A stretch of DNA of 64,000 nucleotides from Anoplolepis gracilipes (taxonomy: Eukaryota; Arthropoda; Insecta; Hymenoptera; Formicidae): positions 484,001 to 548,000 of the forward strand of contig NC_132985.1 of the NCBI RefSeq assembly GCF_047496725.1, read 5' to 3'. Positions 50,706 to 63,765 of this stretch are shown here, in pieces. Positions within the stretch are counted from its first letter, which is position 1; every line of letters begins with the position of its first letter. The translations under genes and the position numbers were made by a program. The notes beneath the pieces were generated by a model. It saw nothing but the letters and a program-made list of their open reading frames with translations, made no database searches and was not told the DNA's origin.

Positions 50706-50738
<33 letters not shown>
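50705..50738. repeat. CT microsatellite
   Basis: (CT)n just before a CpG-rich segment (50880-51330). Confidence 0.95.
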
Positions 50739-50739
<1 letters not shown>

Positions 50740-51883
50740 AAAATAATTCAAATTATTGTATGATAACTTTGTTTCATTGTTCGTTGATCGGTTATTATTT
50801 CTAGCATTCTGTGTAATAAAATATTCATGATTTTTTTACACATAATGTCAGCACAGGCTGAAAGAGAAATAGGAGAATTATTGATTTTAAACTCGTTATT
50901 AACCTCGCCGCTGCCTCCGTGTTCCGACGATAATTCTCGACTTCCGGCCGCAGCACGTACGGTCGAGCGGAAGAGATTGATACGGCGACGCTGTTCTATC
51001 CGCGGTTCGAATGACACGCGAAGGACGTATCCGGCAACGGACAGAAACGGCGGCGGACGCGTAAGCGCGTGATATTGAAAGGCGGTGAAGGAATGCTTTT
51101 GGGGATGGCGCGCATCGAAATCGATATGCGAGCACACTACGTCCTATAGACGTCGGCGCGGAAGATTGAGAATGTGTCCGCTTTCTACGATGGCAAGAAT
51201 TGAATTCGCCGGGCAAAAAAGAGGCAGCGCGTAAGACGGGAATGAGAGGGAAGGAGGGGAGAACAGACGAGATGGAAGGAAATGGGGAGGCCCTCGGAGG
51301 AAGTCGAGTGTGATAGCGCATGAATCATCCTTCCGATCGAGATCATAGAGAAAAAGAAATACCTTTCGGACGGGAGAACCTGTAATGTCGCGAGATGAAG
51401 ATATTAATTTTCGCTGTTGCACTCTCTTTCCGCTCGTATCTTTTATATATCCACGTGTCACACACACGTCGCTCAAATATATACGAACGATAGGATGAAA
51501 GTTACGCGTGGATTTCGAAAAACCTTTTTTGCAAATATTGCGAGATTCAAAAGATGAGAGAATTAAAAAAAAAAAATTAAATTTTATACGAAACTTTTCT
51601 TCCTCCATATCTGCGCAGTCAACATCGTATATCTTATTCATTCGAGAGAGAACGACATGTGTCGCTCGCGTCGACAGACACGTGTAGTTGCCGTTCTCCG
51701 AGTCCCCAGCGATGAAAGTTAAGGGTGGAATCGCTGAGGACGCACGGCTAACTATTCGAGCGAGATTGAGAGACTTGGCGGCACAGTCGGTACACTTAAG
51801 TGTCTCACCGGGTTACACGCTCGGTGCTCGGTGCTGACAGCAATGCCTCGCACGTTCCAAGACACGTTCCAGAGTGCTCGAGA

Positions 51884-51909
51884 GCGAGAAGCGAGAAGCG
51901 AGAAGCGAG
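51884..51909. repeat. 7-bp tandem repeat (GCGAGAA), 3.7 copies
   Basis: Three exact copies of GCGAGAA plus GCGAG lie inside a CpG-rich segment (51650-52000). Confidence 0.9.
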
Positions 51910-52745
51910 GCATCGTCGCGCACGATTCTGCACGGTTTGGAGTTTCTCGCGTTGCACGTAGGGCGTGTCGTATTATTCCAGCGTCGCGTTCAGATATTTA
52001 TGTACAACCGCGACGCCGAATACATGTGTCTTCTTAAATAGGCTTGCCATCAATTTTCTTGTCTTCCAGATGCTCCTCTTCTCCATCTTTCATATTTATT
52101 TGATGAAAACAAATCTTTGTTATGAAAATTTCACTTTTAAAATTGCTTTTTTTTTTTGCACGTGCACAATTATTACGTGCTCCATTAATTGTTGAAAATT
52201 AATCTTCAAAAATACTGACATTTTTCCTATTTCGACATGAAAACCGGACATGAAAATATGCGCGAAATCTCAATTAATCCAAACTCCGCTATCGGTAGAT
52301 AAACGTGAATCGGCGGCTTTTTTTCCGAATGACTATAATTCACCGGGCTAACCAGAAGGCGAATGCGCGCGGAACGTGGAAGGACGTGGAATGGCCGATC
52401 GTGAGAGAACAGGACAGGCATGAAAATCTGTCGCCCAGACAATGCCCGCGGGCATTTCCTCGGTTGCGGTTGGCACTTTTCGACCGCGACGCACGGAATC
52501 CATACACGTGATCGTCCGCGTTCCAATTTATCAGCGCGCCTGATAGCCCTCGCAGGGATTCCGCTGCTCGAACGGAAGAAATTCTCGAGCCGGCGTGTGA
52601 GCCACCAATTAATTATTCCACGATCATGAAATTCCCCGCCTATTGTAAGATTCGAGTCATTCGAGACGGTTTATGTAATTTACATATATCAGGTATTCGG
52701 CTACACGGCTCTTTATTCTATTATCAAACGTGCCACCTGATTTTG

Positions 52746-52768
52746 TTTTTTTTTTTTTTTTTTTTTTT
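52746..52768. repeat. Poly(T) tract
   Basis: T run in an intron; nothing else is attached. Confidence 0.9.
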
Positions 52769-54139
52769 ACGCGTCCCACAACAAGCACAATTATCATCTT
52801 AAAGAGAAAGAGAATTCTATTTACGTACAGACGTAAACAATTTTTATCAAATTTTTCAATATTTTTCTCAATAAACAGTAAAATATGAAAAACATTGTCT
52901 ATATTTATAGCTGTATTTACAAAAATATTATAATATATATTCGCATCTAGCTATTTCTCGCTGCGAACAATTAGCTTTGTCAGGATTTTGTTAAATAACA
53001 TTTTTTCGCGTAATAATACAGATTTGCCGTTTTACGTGCAATAATCTTGTGAAAAAGAAGTGGAACGTTGGAGATTCTACGCTATATAGCGTGATAGAAT
53101 ATGCCGGGTGCGAGAGAGAAGTAATTCCGCGAAAAAATTGAGATAAACGAGGCGCATCACGCATCTGAACGAGACATAAATCTGCGAGAATAAAAAGCGC
53201 CGTGTAACGTCACGTCGAAATGTCGTGTTTTTATAACGAAGCCGAGAAAGCGAATCGCGCCCCCCTGTAAAATGTATTTTCCGTCAGTCCTCATCGCGCA
53301 TCGAAGGCCCTCGCTTTTTTTGTCAGTCGACGAATGAGAGAAAGGGGTTGCCTTCTCTCTACCCCTGTGCGTTAAGCCGCCAGCGCGTCAGCTCCCGTCG
53401 CCTATCAATTAATCACGCGAGGTAATTAGCGTCGCGTAAAAAGGCAAGAGCACATCGCGACCACGCAATAATTACCATTGCGAGCTACGAACGCGGTCTC
53501 GACGCGTCGGCGGATCGTTTCTGCGTGTACGACGGCGGGAGGGGGGAGGATGTATCGATGCATTAAAAGGGACAAGCTGGCACGTCCCCTTTGAAAGAGC
53601 GAGAGAGATGGAACGCGACCGTGCGCTTTCGAGATTCACATTCTGCATAATTACGGTAAATTGGTGCAACGTTGGCTACAACCAACCGCGTGATGTCGCT
53701 GAACCGAATTTGTGCTCGATAACGAGCACGTGTTTAGCTATGCGGGATTCCTGCGACAATGACTGTTGAGATCGTTGATTTGACGTTGATGCGAATTGCG
53801 ACGTGTTCGCCAGCGATCCATCCGATCCGATGCTTTTCGATAGGACTATGGATTTTCCACGGAAAATTTCTGTCGAAAAAACGCGTTTATTCACACAAGG
53901 GTTAATATAATCGACCAATATTAAATTTCACGATGCACAATCATTTATTTATTGTTAGTTAAAAATCTCGATGTATGAGGTCGTATCTTTTTAATCATTC
54001 TATGCGTTCACATTTGCAAAGAGGAAAACTACGGAACAACAAGAATCATTTGCATTTTGTATGAGATGACTATTCTCGTTTCTCATGGGAGGAAGACTAA
54101 CCTGGATGCTTTCGCAAAAGCGTTTTACTGTAATAATTC

Positions 54140-54143
<4 letters not shown>

Positions 54144-54170
<27 letters not shown>

Positions 54171-54180
54171 CAAAAAAAAA
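54144..54180. repeat. Poly(A) tract
   Basis: A run with a single C. It accounts for poly-Lys and poly-Phe ORFs on the two strands. Confidence 0.95.
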
Positions 54181-55179
54181 TTGCAAGACTGCGCTCATTG
54201 CGGAAATTGCGAAAGTTGCTTTTACGAACACAATAAAGACAGTTGGCAAACAATCCTTTCGGGATAGATAGATATATATATATACATATATATCTCGCGC
54301 GATGTTGATAGAATAACCGTCGAAGAACAACAATGATCGAGCACGCGACTGAAATTTCGTCCTGCATTCAGTTTCCGAACTAACTTATATTAACTCTCTC
54401 GGATTATCCTTCAAGTGTTCCTTATAACCGCCGGAAGATTACAACTTGAGGAAATTGTTCGGCAGAGGAGAGCTAAAGTTCGACACCTGTCGAGTCCCGG
54501 GACTGGATAGCTACTTTGCTGAGACTCTCAAGTCGCCTTGAATGTGGATCTCGATTGTGAGTCGGCAAAATCGTAGTACTTAAGATTAATGCTTACTATG
54601 TATTCGCTATTGCATTATCACACGCGAGTTGTTTGTGCAAACATTGCAAAATATTATTCTCCATCTTTGCATTGTTTAATCGAGCCTAGCTCTTTGATCG
54701 AGAAAAACACGCAACTTTTATTTAAATAATTATTAAATAAAATAATCATAACGTTTGGAAATATTAAGTTTTTCTAAATAAACTATTAGCGGTATAAATT
54801 TTAAAAACCATACAGGAAACATAGCAATGTGTGCCTATACATATATTGATATATTTTGTTTGCATTTAACATGGTCGCGTAACGATACGATATAATATCT
54901 GTGTATTAAAGTTGTATAAATTTCAACGCGAGCAATTTTTGTAATTAGAAAAGCGCGAGAGATGACGCTGCTACATTACATAAACCTATGTGCATTTTTA
55001 TGAAAATATAGCAGCGTAAAGATGTAAAAATATAGCGGTTGCATTTGTCGGCGACGCTCATTTCTCAGGCACCTTATTACATGGAAATATTACGCTCGAG
55101 CGGGAGAGCGAGGCGAAAAGGGAGATAAAGATTCGCGATGGAGAGCGATGCGGTACGCTTTTTCCTTGGTATTAGACAG

Positions 55180-55307
55180 CTGAGATGTCGGAGCACCTCA
55201 TTTCAATGTTGGCCGTATTATTAACGATCTTTTGTCGGCCCGGAGAGGTCCTCCGTTTGACAAAATCGTCGACGAGAGTGGCACCATTTATCGCCGTTGC
55301 GAGACTT
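55180..55307 (+). CDS. Candidate plus-strand exon with ATG and hydrophobic N-terminus
   Basis: The stretch lies between an acceptor (CCTTGGTATTAGACAG) and a consensus donor (GTAAGTC). One frame is open throughout. It has an ATG at 55185 and starts MSEHLISMLAVLLTIFC, which could be a signal peptide, followed by RPGEVLRLTK. The minus strand is also open over the same bases for 95 codons, ending DISAV, so strand is not certain. It lies in a CpG-rich segment of the Neto-like intron. No homology is recognised. Confidence 0.22.
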
Positions 55308-57223
55308 GTAAGTCGACACGATTCTCGCACTTTGTGTCTTTGTGAAAATGAAAAATTGTCGGCGTACGAACGATCGAGAGATCGCGCTTCATTAACACGT
55401 CGGATGTCACGGCGGCGTGAATCGTGATCGGCATCTCGCCGATCGTGACACTCTCGCATGTCGCGTTGATATCATCATATCATCAGTATGAAATATAATA
55501 GATCTACAAAAGCAGCAGTACAGTATACACCTACAGGCAGCTAATATGTATCGATATTAGTAGGCTGATTAAGCAAAATAATGTTGATATTAATGTGAGT
55601 GTAAATTATTAAAGGAAAAATATATGGATGATATTTTGGATATACATTCCCTTTAGTTTATCTTTCGAAACCAATCCAAAATTCACTTTTTAAAGCGCTA
55701 CCGCGCTTTCATTATCGACGCACAAGATTTCGCGCAACAATAATCGGTGAATCGACCCGCGAGCGTTCGCTCGTCAAATTAAAAATTCGAATCAACGTCG
55801 ACACGTCAATAACTACGTCACTTACCGCGTCACCACGGTATTTCAATTACAAATTTTGTTCAATATTTACTCGCCAACTTTTTACTCACGTCGCAGAGCC
55901 ACGTTGCAAAATGGTCTTCGAACTTCGAACCCGTGTTTCGCCGAGCTCGCGTAAAATCTAAAAATAGCTCGTTAAACTAGCCAATTAACGCGCGTTGTTT
56001 GTCTTGCGTGGATTTTACGGAGCTGACTCTGTCACAAAGCCGCAGAGATTTTTTTTTCCCAATTTTTTTGTATGTGTAACAAATTTTCGATCGAATCGGT
56101 TTGTAAAATCGTATTAGTGACAGATGGTCAGGTGCCTGAGAAAAACAGAAAAGAGATTCGATGATCTTTCTATTCTTTTTTTAACTAAAAAAAAAAAATA
56201 TGCTATATTGTTATATTGTTTATGAAAAAAGTGAGCAAAAATTGGATAAAAAAAAAAAACTATCCAATCAACTTTAATATTCGATAACTACCATTTATTA
56301 ACATGTTTATATTTTTGGAAAATTAATATATCGTATATAAAGAGGAAACAAAACCATTAGGCGATTAATATTTGAGATAAATGCTTTCAGTACTTTGGTA
56401 AAGCTTTTAGATGTACATACTCGTGATGTTTTACAGATGACTGATTCAATTGTAATTTCGGATTCGTTGGTACGAATAGCATCGCACGAATAGAATATTA
56501 CAATGTTAACTGGAGTTCATCGTGCGGTTAAGCGACTGCACTCTGAAATCGTGCATTAAACGTCACCAGAGAGAATACGATTGCGAACACGAGGAAGAAT
56601 TGACATAGCGCTTTAAAGAAGCTGGATTTAAAAGGCAAATTTAATAGCTCGAGGGCTAATGAATAAAAGCGATTGAATGATAAACTTAGATCTCTCTCGA
56701 GATCTGGTCGCGGCGACAGCACCGCGATACAATTTGAAAGGCGGATTAAAGAATCGTTGAAGCAAAAGCGCGACGAGAGAAAATAATGAGAATAGCGAAA
56801 AGCCTTCGATTTTCATTCTGCAACTTCTATTTAGCGACGAGTATTTAGCGATGATTTTTATCTCGCGGAAATATATTTCTCAAATATCACGAAGAGTACA
56901 GAGCTTCGATAGATAATCTCACTGATTAATGATTAGTTTGAGCTATGATAAATTGGGTTGAAAATCAAAGAGAAAGAGAGAATTATTTTGATCAGATTGA
57001 ACAATGGAATTTGCACATGCCGTGAAAAATCTAGTCGCAATTTTATGAAGTTGTATCGATTTTCACATACACTAGATTAATACCGTCTAATTTTGGGAAT
57101 GGGTTAGGCGATTCATCTTGCAATTGCTTGATGCTTCGCACATTAATCGCATTTGCGTGTCTAGATAGAAGCAAGTCAATTGACTTAGGAATAAGTCGAC
57201 GGTTCACATTGACAAATACTCAC

Positions 57224-57368
57224 TTGGATCTTTGACGGCCGTGATGACGAGGCGGAAGCCATTTGAGTTGGTGCCCCAGGCGTCGGTGACGTATTTCAAC
57301 GTCACAAAGTTGGTGCGCGTGTAAATCGCGCCCACGGTCTGCTTCGTGTTTCTGCAGGATAAGTCTGC
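57224..57368 (-). CDS. Neto-like gene: exon coding the C-terminal part of a CUB domain
   Basis: This 145-nt exon is preceded by a pyrimidine-rich acceptor (TTTTGTTTCCAG) and followed by the donor GTGAGTA. It starts in phase 0 and codes for 48 residues plus one base. The stretch LKYVTDAWGTNSNGFRL is the last two strands of a CUB domain, with the usual aromatic, Ser/Thr-Asp, then Gly-Phe pattern. One cysteine near the start (DLSC) could be one of the CUB disulphide partners. The spare A joins the AG of the LDLa exon to give Lys, so the protein reads from VKDPK straight into HTCKDF. In Neto proteins the second CUB domain directly precedes the LDLa module, which fits. The upstream part of this CUB domain was not found between 57.4 and 64 kb, so a long intron is likely. 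CUB assignment is fairly sure; placement as CUB2 is inferred. Confidence 0.75.
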
Positions 57369-57425
57369 CTGGAAACAAAAGAAAATTGCGTTCGTTGAGT
57401 ACGTGCCACTTGAGGGAAGGGATTC

Positions 57426-57467
57426 TTTTTTTTTTCCCTTTTTTTTTCCTTTTTTTTTTCCTTTTTT
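57426..57467. repeat. T-rich tract with regular CC interruptions
   Basis: T9-10 blocks separated by CCC or CC, about four times. It lies 58 bp upstream of the CUB exon acceptor in genomic terms. On the minus strand it is A/G-rich, so it is not the polypyrimidine tract. Confidence 0.9.
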
Positions 57468-58222
57468 GTGCGGACCCGCTCGTGCTAACGATGCAAATGT
57501 CGCGAGCGTGATATCGAGCGACCGTGCAGGTGGAGGATTGGACGGCGTGCGCTTGATTTACGGAGATAGTTTTATATTGCGGACGGACTAAAAGTCCCAA
57601 TCGATGCTGTTCGAGAAACGTCACAGGAAACGTGATTTATATTGTTGCACATGTGCGGCAGGAAAGTACACATTTAACGTGAAAATACATTTTTCGTATA
57701 TACATTATCTTGCGTATTGCTAGTACTATGTGTCTTGACTCTCAATTTGTCGAGAGTGTCGAGAGAGTCGAGAGACTATCTATTATTATCTTTGCCATCT
57801 ACGTATTTCTCTTTTGCTTCTTTTTGTCTTTTTTATTAAACTTTGTAATGTCATATAACATCATTAATGTTACGTCACTAATAAATGTCACAAAAATTTA
57901 CTTGTCCTGAATGTTATTAAAAAGAAAAATTCTTCTCTTAAATTTTTCATGATGTCTCTAAAGGTGCGAGAAAAATGAAAGGTATAGATTTATATTATCC
58001 GTAATATTATTCATATTACTAAGAATAATAAAAATGTTCTGTCTCTTACGTATCATTAACTTTGTTCTCTCGCACTTTATGAATCGGGCAGCAATGATAA
58101 AGAGATTGTAATTTCACCGCGGCGAAAGTCAAATGGCAGCTTATAAAAGCCCGGGTAAACGTCAAATAACGTCGTTTCCCGAGATGGCGGGTACTTTTAA
58201 TAAAGCGGCTATCCGCGCACGT

Positions 58223-58223
58223 G

Positions 58224-58254
<31 letters not shown>
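58223..58254. repeat. GT microsatellite
   Basis: (GT)n followed by CGTGCGCG, then a T-run and G-run. Confidence 0.95.
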
Positions 58255-61047
58255 CGCGGGCATTTTTTTCTTTTTTTTTTTGGGGGGGGGAATTTTATGT
58301 TGAAGCATTTGTAAACCGGCTTAAAGCACAGTTTGACGCAAAACAAAAATGACGCGACCGAGTAGTTAATCCTGAAATACGGGCCGTAGATATCAATTCT
58401 AGCAACAGTAACGTGGTTGGCGAGCAAGAAATTTATTCGTAGATTTGCGGCGCGGTATCTCGCTCGTTTGCTTCGAGACACAAGCAACGTAACACTTGTT
58501 GCACTCTCGCGATCAACGCGAAAGAAACCGAAAACAAACAGCAGGATCCTAGTGCGCCGAGATAATAAAAAAGACGCGTATCGATTGTTTCGTATCGATG
58601 GGCGGCGTTAACTTTTTCAGGAATCGTCTACAAAACGTTGTTGTAGTATCGCGAAATGCACGAAAATTGCACCGAAATTTGAGAATAAAATTGGTTCTAT
58701 CACATGATATTTTTATCACGACTACGTATTCAACGCAAACAGATTTAATATAAACCAATTTTTTTTCGATTGTTACGTAGCAATTAAAATCTTTTTTATT
58801 GTTTATATTTGCGAGATAAAAAATCATGTTTGCGCGCAGAAAAATTAGCCAAATTAGCGATAAATGGATACAAAACATCGTTGCATTGTTGAGATAGCAT
58901 TTGTTATGTAAACTTTGTTGTGCTTTCCAATATACGGGCTTTATTTATAAACTAAATATATGCGAATGTTTTATTTGTTTACGTAAAATATGCAGTTTAT
59001 ATCGGTTTATCGCACTACCCTTATTTAGTACGGAAAATTGTAATTTTATGTTGTGGAAAATTTGAAATGAGATAGAGTGAGAGAAAAAGTTCTACAATTT
59101 AAATTACATTCCGTACATAGAACTTTTATTGAGACTTTGTGTTGTGTGTGATGAGTTGAACGTTACAGCGATAACTTTTACATTTTTAGCTCACATAGAA
59201 TCGAATAATCGTGTTGATTCCTTTTTCTGTTTTTTCTTTAATTGTCTTGGTTATAGCATATTGTCAAATTTATCGTAGATCGTTCAATAATTGTATTTTT
59301 TTATTTTTCCTTATTTTTCTCGTTTTAATTACTATAATCTATATAATTTACATTTTAATCTACATTTAATAATCTCTTAATTAAACTTTTAATTTCTATC
59401 ACTTTTGTTTTCTTTCTTGTATATACATATGTATACGTAAATGTAAAGGGATGTATATCCATTTATATAAGAATATATATTTTTACCTATAAAACGCAGA
59501 AAATTTAATTTCTGCGGATCAAATAAACGCGGTAATAATTAGAGCTCTTTATATATAATACGTGCGTTGCGTCTGAATGTTTGAATTTTGGAAATGTGAG
59601 CTTCCTATTCTCATTTCTGTTGTAATTATGTTAATATTAGCCATAATGTTAGAATATAATATCCTTTACATGAAATCTAGAGAGACACATTAATGACATG
59701 TTTTATTTCATGTTTACTTTATGAATTTATATGAAAAAAATAATCTTCTGTAATAGACGACAGAATAATTGCGATCTTTGTTGCTTTCAAGAATACATCA
59801 CTACGATACAGTGGATTGAATAAATTTATCGTTCGGTAAGTTATTGCATGACGTGAGGATATCAAAAGTCGCGAGGGTATCAAAACAAAATTGCAAAATT
59901 GCAAAATTGCTAAAGTCGTTATACTAGTTATAAATGCATTTTTTAAACTATCCTCGTGCTTCGTATTATGAATTTTAAAGATTTTCTTAGGTTAAGTAAC
60001 ATTTTTTATAAATTAAATGGAATGAATGAAACATGAATTTTTTAATTATTTATTGAAACAAATGCGGATTTCGTTAAACTAGTTTGATTTTGTCAATTTC
60101 GCTGTTTTGATGTGTATGATATTGCATAATTATTTAGTAATATTCTTATTAAATAATGTTCGATAATAAAACAACACGAACCAAGCAAATTCGAACACAC
60201 ACACACATACGAGTGAAATATAATTTAAACATGATATGTAATTTCAAGATATTGCAGATTTTAATCTTTTTTTGCTTACACAATATGAATCGCAAGCCGT
60301 AACAAGGTATTTTTCGCGCAATAGCCAAAGTAATTTACGATAAGCCAGCCATTGAATTTGCCAGTGGCCGTTAAGTCACAAGGTATAACGTGTTGCATAG
60401 ATAACGCAGAGAGTGGAGAGAAAAAAAATGAAGGTAATATTCTAGAATAATTTAGAACAGAGTAATTGTTGGAAAAATTAAGCTCTCAAGAATAAAATTA
60501 TAGAATAAAGTCAACAGAGAGTTAAAGAATTTTTTCTGCAAATTGCTAGTAATTTGAAAAAAGTAAAATTGATAATATCACGAAAATTTAAAAATATTTG
60601 AGTAATATAGTACTGTTATTGTAAATGCCATTTATTTATAAACATTTTATAATTATTACCATTTATATGAATTATTATTCCTCGCATGTTGCATTTGAAA
60701 GCTTGTACGTTTCATGTTGAAGAGAATATTCTGTACAGGAAACTATGCGCATATTTGACGTGCGAGCAAATAATACTTGCAATATATACGCCAATTCATT
60801 TCACACTCGCCATTCGCTGTTATTATCACTAACTGCACAGAGTGCAATTACTCAGGGCTATTGCATTCCGTCAATCAAATTGATAGTTTTTTAATCGACG
60901 ATCGATAGTTTTAAATTTGAATGACACGTCGCTGATGCATATATACTTAATGTCTTATCGACTGTATAACCGCCGGATTTTTAATACTACTTAATTATAA
61001 AATAAACAATTGGATTATTCTAATGTTATTTATTAATATGCATTCGT

Positions 61048-61087
61048 ACGGCGCATCGCACGGCGCATCGCACGGCGCATCGCACGG
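61048..61087. repeat. 12-bp tandem repeat, 3.3 copies
   Basis: ACGGCGCATCGC is repeated three times without change and followed by ACGG. The unit is GC-rich and CpG-rich in an AT-rich stretch. Confidence 0.95.
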
Positions 61088-62847
61088 TAAATTGTATTAA
61101 TTTGAGGATGTTTGAAATTCAACTTTGCAACACAAATGACGCGTCATTCCATATACTTTACATTTATCGCGGTGCGTTATATCTGGGAAATGTACTTTTT
61201 GCGCGACGCAAATATCATATAAATGTACATTTATTACCGATTACGGTAATAAAGGTGCCACAGTCAGATACAATTCCCGGGATTCAACTATTGAATGAAA
61301 GTCAGCCTAATTTGCGATCGCATTATTATCGGCAATATAGTCGGTGATTCACCAGACTGATCTATAGGGTCTATTTGCGCGCTGCAAATTGTGTACTTTG
61401 TCGGTATTAGGATTGCGTTCGTACGCGAACGGTGGTTTAATAACGTGCTCGCCAATCGACCGTGTGTCAACCAGGCGAGCACTTGTCAATTCCGATAGCG
61501 AGAGTCATCGATCATGCGCGAAACGTAGGGTTAAGTAATCTGCAGGGTCGGAAGAGAGGGGAGTATACACAGCGGAGTTGTAGACTTAAGCTGGCAGTAG
61601 AAAGGGTCGCTCTTGCCATGAGGATTGTATAGGGCGCTTGCAAAATTACCCTTTCGCATGCTATTGACGTAAGTTCGGGGTAAATGAACCGGTACGCTCG
61701 CACATGCATTTCAGCTACACGGATTATCTAATTTCATAATATTTCCAATCAGTCCCCACGTTCGTTTCATCTGAATAAAATATATCGATCTACAAAGACA
61801 GATTTATTATTTTTATTTTTATTTATTACTTTATCTTGCTATCCTTTTAGTCAATTAATGTTAAATTACAGTCATTTGACGAAATGTCAAAAATATTCAA
61901 ACAAGTCATTCGAAGAAGATTTTCTTTCGTTCAGTTCGTCTTTGCGTCTTTCGTAAAGTTTAAAAAATCGAAATAATGCGCGAGAGAGTGGAGAGATCGT
62001 GCGAGATTAGATACATCTTCGGGGAAAACCTCGACTGAATGGCAATAGCGTGACGTAAACACGAATGGGAAAAGGAGGGAGAGGGGACGGAAAGCCGCGC
62101 CCATGAGAAGGCTATACCTAATTTACATTTACATAGCTTTCAAGGTATCTCGCAAGAATGGAACGGCGAAGCCTCGAAGGTACAATCTCTCTTTCGGCTT
62201 TCTCGCCGAGGCGAAAGAAGGCCTCGAGCGAGCTTACGACAAGCTCGCCGTTCTAAGTCGGTACCGAAGAGGATCCAAAAGGGGCGTCGAATGATGGCCG
62301 AGAGGCAAGGCTATTGTCGTGCGTGCAAACAACGAAATCCTTCCTTCGAGGATATGCAGCTCGGTGTGTGAAATCTCGACCGAAAAAACAGCCCCGAGCT
62401 GCGCTCGAAACTCCAAACCCCTTCCAAGCCACCGTCGATCGTAACAAGGATGCGTCCTATACATATATCAAGCGACATGTCGGAAAATATTCAGAAAAAT
62501 GCAGAGTTTGAAAAAGAGATTTCGAGCGGCAAAGCTAAAGCTATTTATTGCGCGAAGCGTCTGACTATCTACTTTCTGAAAAATAACACAATTAATATTA
62601 AAAAGGAAAATACTTTTTTTTTCAACAAACAGCCAGGCGTTTCATAATTATATACCTATTGATGATAATAAGTACGAATGTGTACAAGGAGGTACACACG
62701 GTCTAGATACGAATGTTATAAAATATTATATGATTTCTAGAAACATGCGCAAACTCGATGTTCGCCGGGCAATAAACATTGCATCGACGGCTGGAAAAAG
62801 GAAGCTCATATTTCTATATTATATTTTCCATATAAAATTTGTCTCGG

Positions 62848-62879
<32 letters not shown>

Positions 62880-62885
62880 TATACA

Positions 62886-62932
<47 letters not shown>
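62848..62932. repeat. AT microsatellite, about 85 bp
   Basis: (TA)n broken by GTA and CACTT. It creates Ile/Tyr ORFs on both strands. Confidence 0.95.
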
Positions 62933-62936
<4 letters not shown>

Positions 62937-63721
62937 TTCCGACGTAGAATTGCACTCCCGTCGTTATAAATTGCGTACTGCGCGCATAAGGCCTTTATAT
63001 CTCGGATGCGGTAACCGAATGCACGCGTTTTACGACATATACGAAAAGTCGTTTCCGACAGAAATGCTGTCGCATTATTTATCTCATTCGCTGCAAAAGA
63101 CATAATAGCTATATTATATTAAAAAAAAGAAATAAAATTACTTTAAATAAAAATACTTTATGCTTTATGAAATAATGTTAATAATAACGACGCTAAGTAC
63201 ATGAAAGGCAATTAACCTTATGATAATATTCACAATATATAGTCGAGACGTTGCTAAATACACACGCATACATCCTCATATATATATATATATATGTATA
63301 TATGTATATGTATATAGAATATGTATATAGAATTACTTTTCATTTTAATATTTATAACATACTAATTCTTATATGTGTTTGACTTATCGTATCTAACATA
63401 CAAAATATTGATAAAATATTTACATTCTTTATTGCATTATAAAATTACAAACTAGATATTATTGCTAAGTTATTGGATCACTCGTGCTATATCATAATTA
63501 CATGCATTTGCGATATTTACAATCTATAATCAATGTCACAATTTTATTTATAATTTGAATGATATATTCTGCAATTCTAAAGAATTATAGAGAAAATTCA
63601 CCTATTATTGTATCGAATATTATATATTCAATATCTACGTATATAATAATAAATATTCAAAACATTAATTATTATATTTTTAATGCTGCTATAATTTGAA
63701 TTTTATATGTGCATGTTACAG

Positions 63722-63765
63722 ATCAACGTATCTCCTACGTAGTCAACTCCGCTGCGCATGGATTG
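63722..63765 (+). other. Candidate 44-nt plus-strand exon
   Basis: The acceptor ATGTGCATGTTACAG is followed by 44 bases that are clearly less AT-rich than the flanks, then the donor GTGAGTA. Two of three frames are open, one reading QRISYVVNSAAHGL. It might be a micro-exon of a plus-strand gene that continues outside the window. Only the splice-site pattern supports it. Confidence 0.2.

Larger units (their letters stand above)
42234..55179. other. Neto-like intron between CUB and LDLa exons, middle part
   Basis: Contains the heptamer array, a hairpin, repeat copy 2 and simple repeats. CpG-dense patches occur at 43660-43860, 44900-45240, 45770-46440, 46730-47400, 50880-51340, 51650-52050, 52280-52640 and 53080-53880. 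ORFs in them (to 165 codons) are Arg/Ser-rich, overlap on both strands and are not supported. An open minus stretch 47072-47403 with splice-like ends has phases that do not fit insertion into the Neto-like gene. Confidence 0.55.
12648..57368 (-). other. Gene body (3' part) of a Neto-like CUB-LDLa-transmembrane protein
   Basis: This span joins six exons on the minus strand. The first three joins are fixed by matching splice phases. The CUB exon ends with one spare base, the LDLa exon starts with two and ends with one, and the TM exon does the same. The order CUB end, LDLa, TM and a short tail matches Neto (vertebrate NETO1/2, Drosophila Neto, nematode SOL-2 type), single-pass proteins that associate with ionotropic glutamate receptors. 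Seen directly: domain motifs, splice sites and phase. Inferred: the Neto identity, since other CUB/LDLa membrane proteins such as LEV-10-like ones share the modules. The 5' end is missing, so the first CUB domain(s), signal peptide and promoter should lie beyond 64 kb. A possible poly(A) signal (AATAAA, minus) lies at 12653-12648. The introns are about 18, 2 and 20 kb, and the third contains a nested lipase gene. Confidence 0.7.
57369..63721. other. Upstream intron of the Neto-like gene
   Basis: No CUB-like coding was found on the minus strand here, so the preceding exon is probably outside the window. CpG-bearing patches lie at 61500-61720 and 61970-62460. The rest is AT-rich with microsatellites and the 12-bp tandem repeat. 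Confidence 0.6.

Noticed and set aside
50748..51641. Several overlapping 80-165 codon ORFs on both strands
   Set aside because: All lie in a CpG-dense, stop-poor segment with no recognisable domains or consistent frame.
53676..53918. 80-codon minus ORF, Ser-rich
   Set aside because: Coding-like in places but ends in a stop without a usable donor, has no partner exon and no recognised family.
57220..57624. 134-codon minus ORF across the CUB exon
   Set aside because: Different frame from the CUB coding and passes through a poly(T) tract; a shadow ORF.
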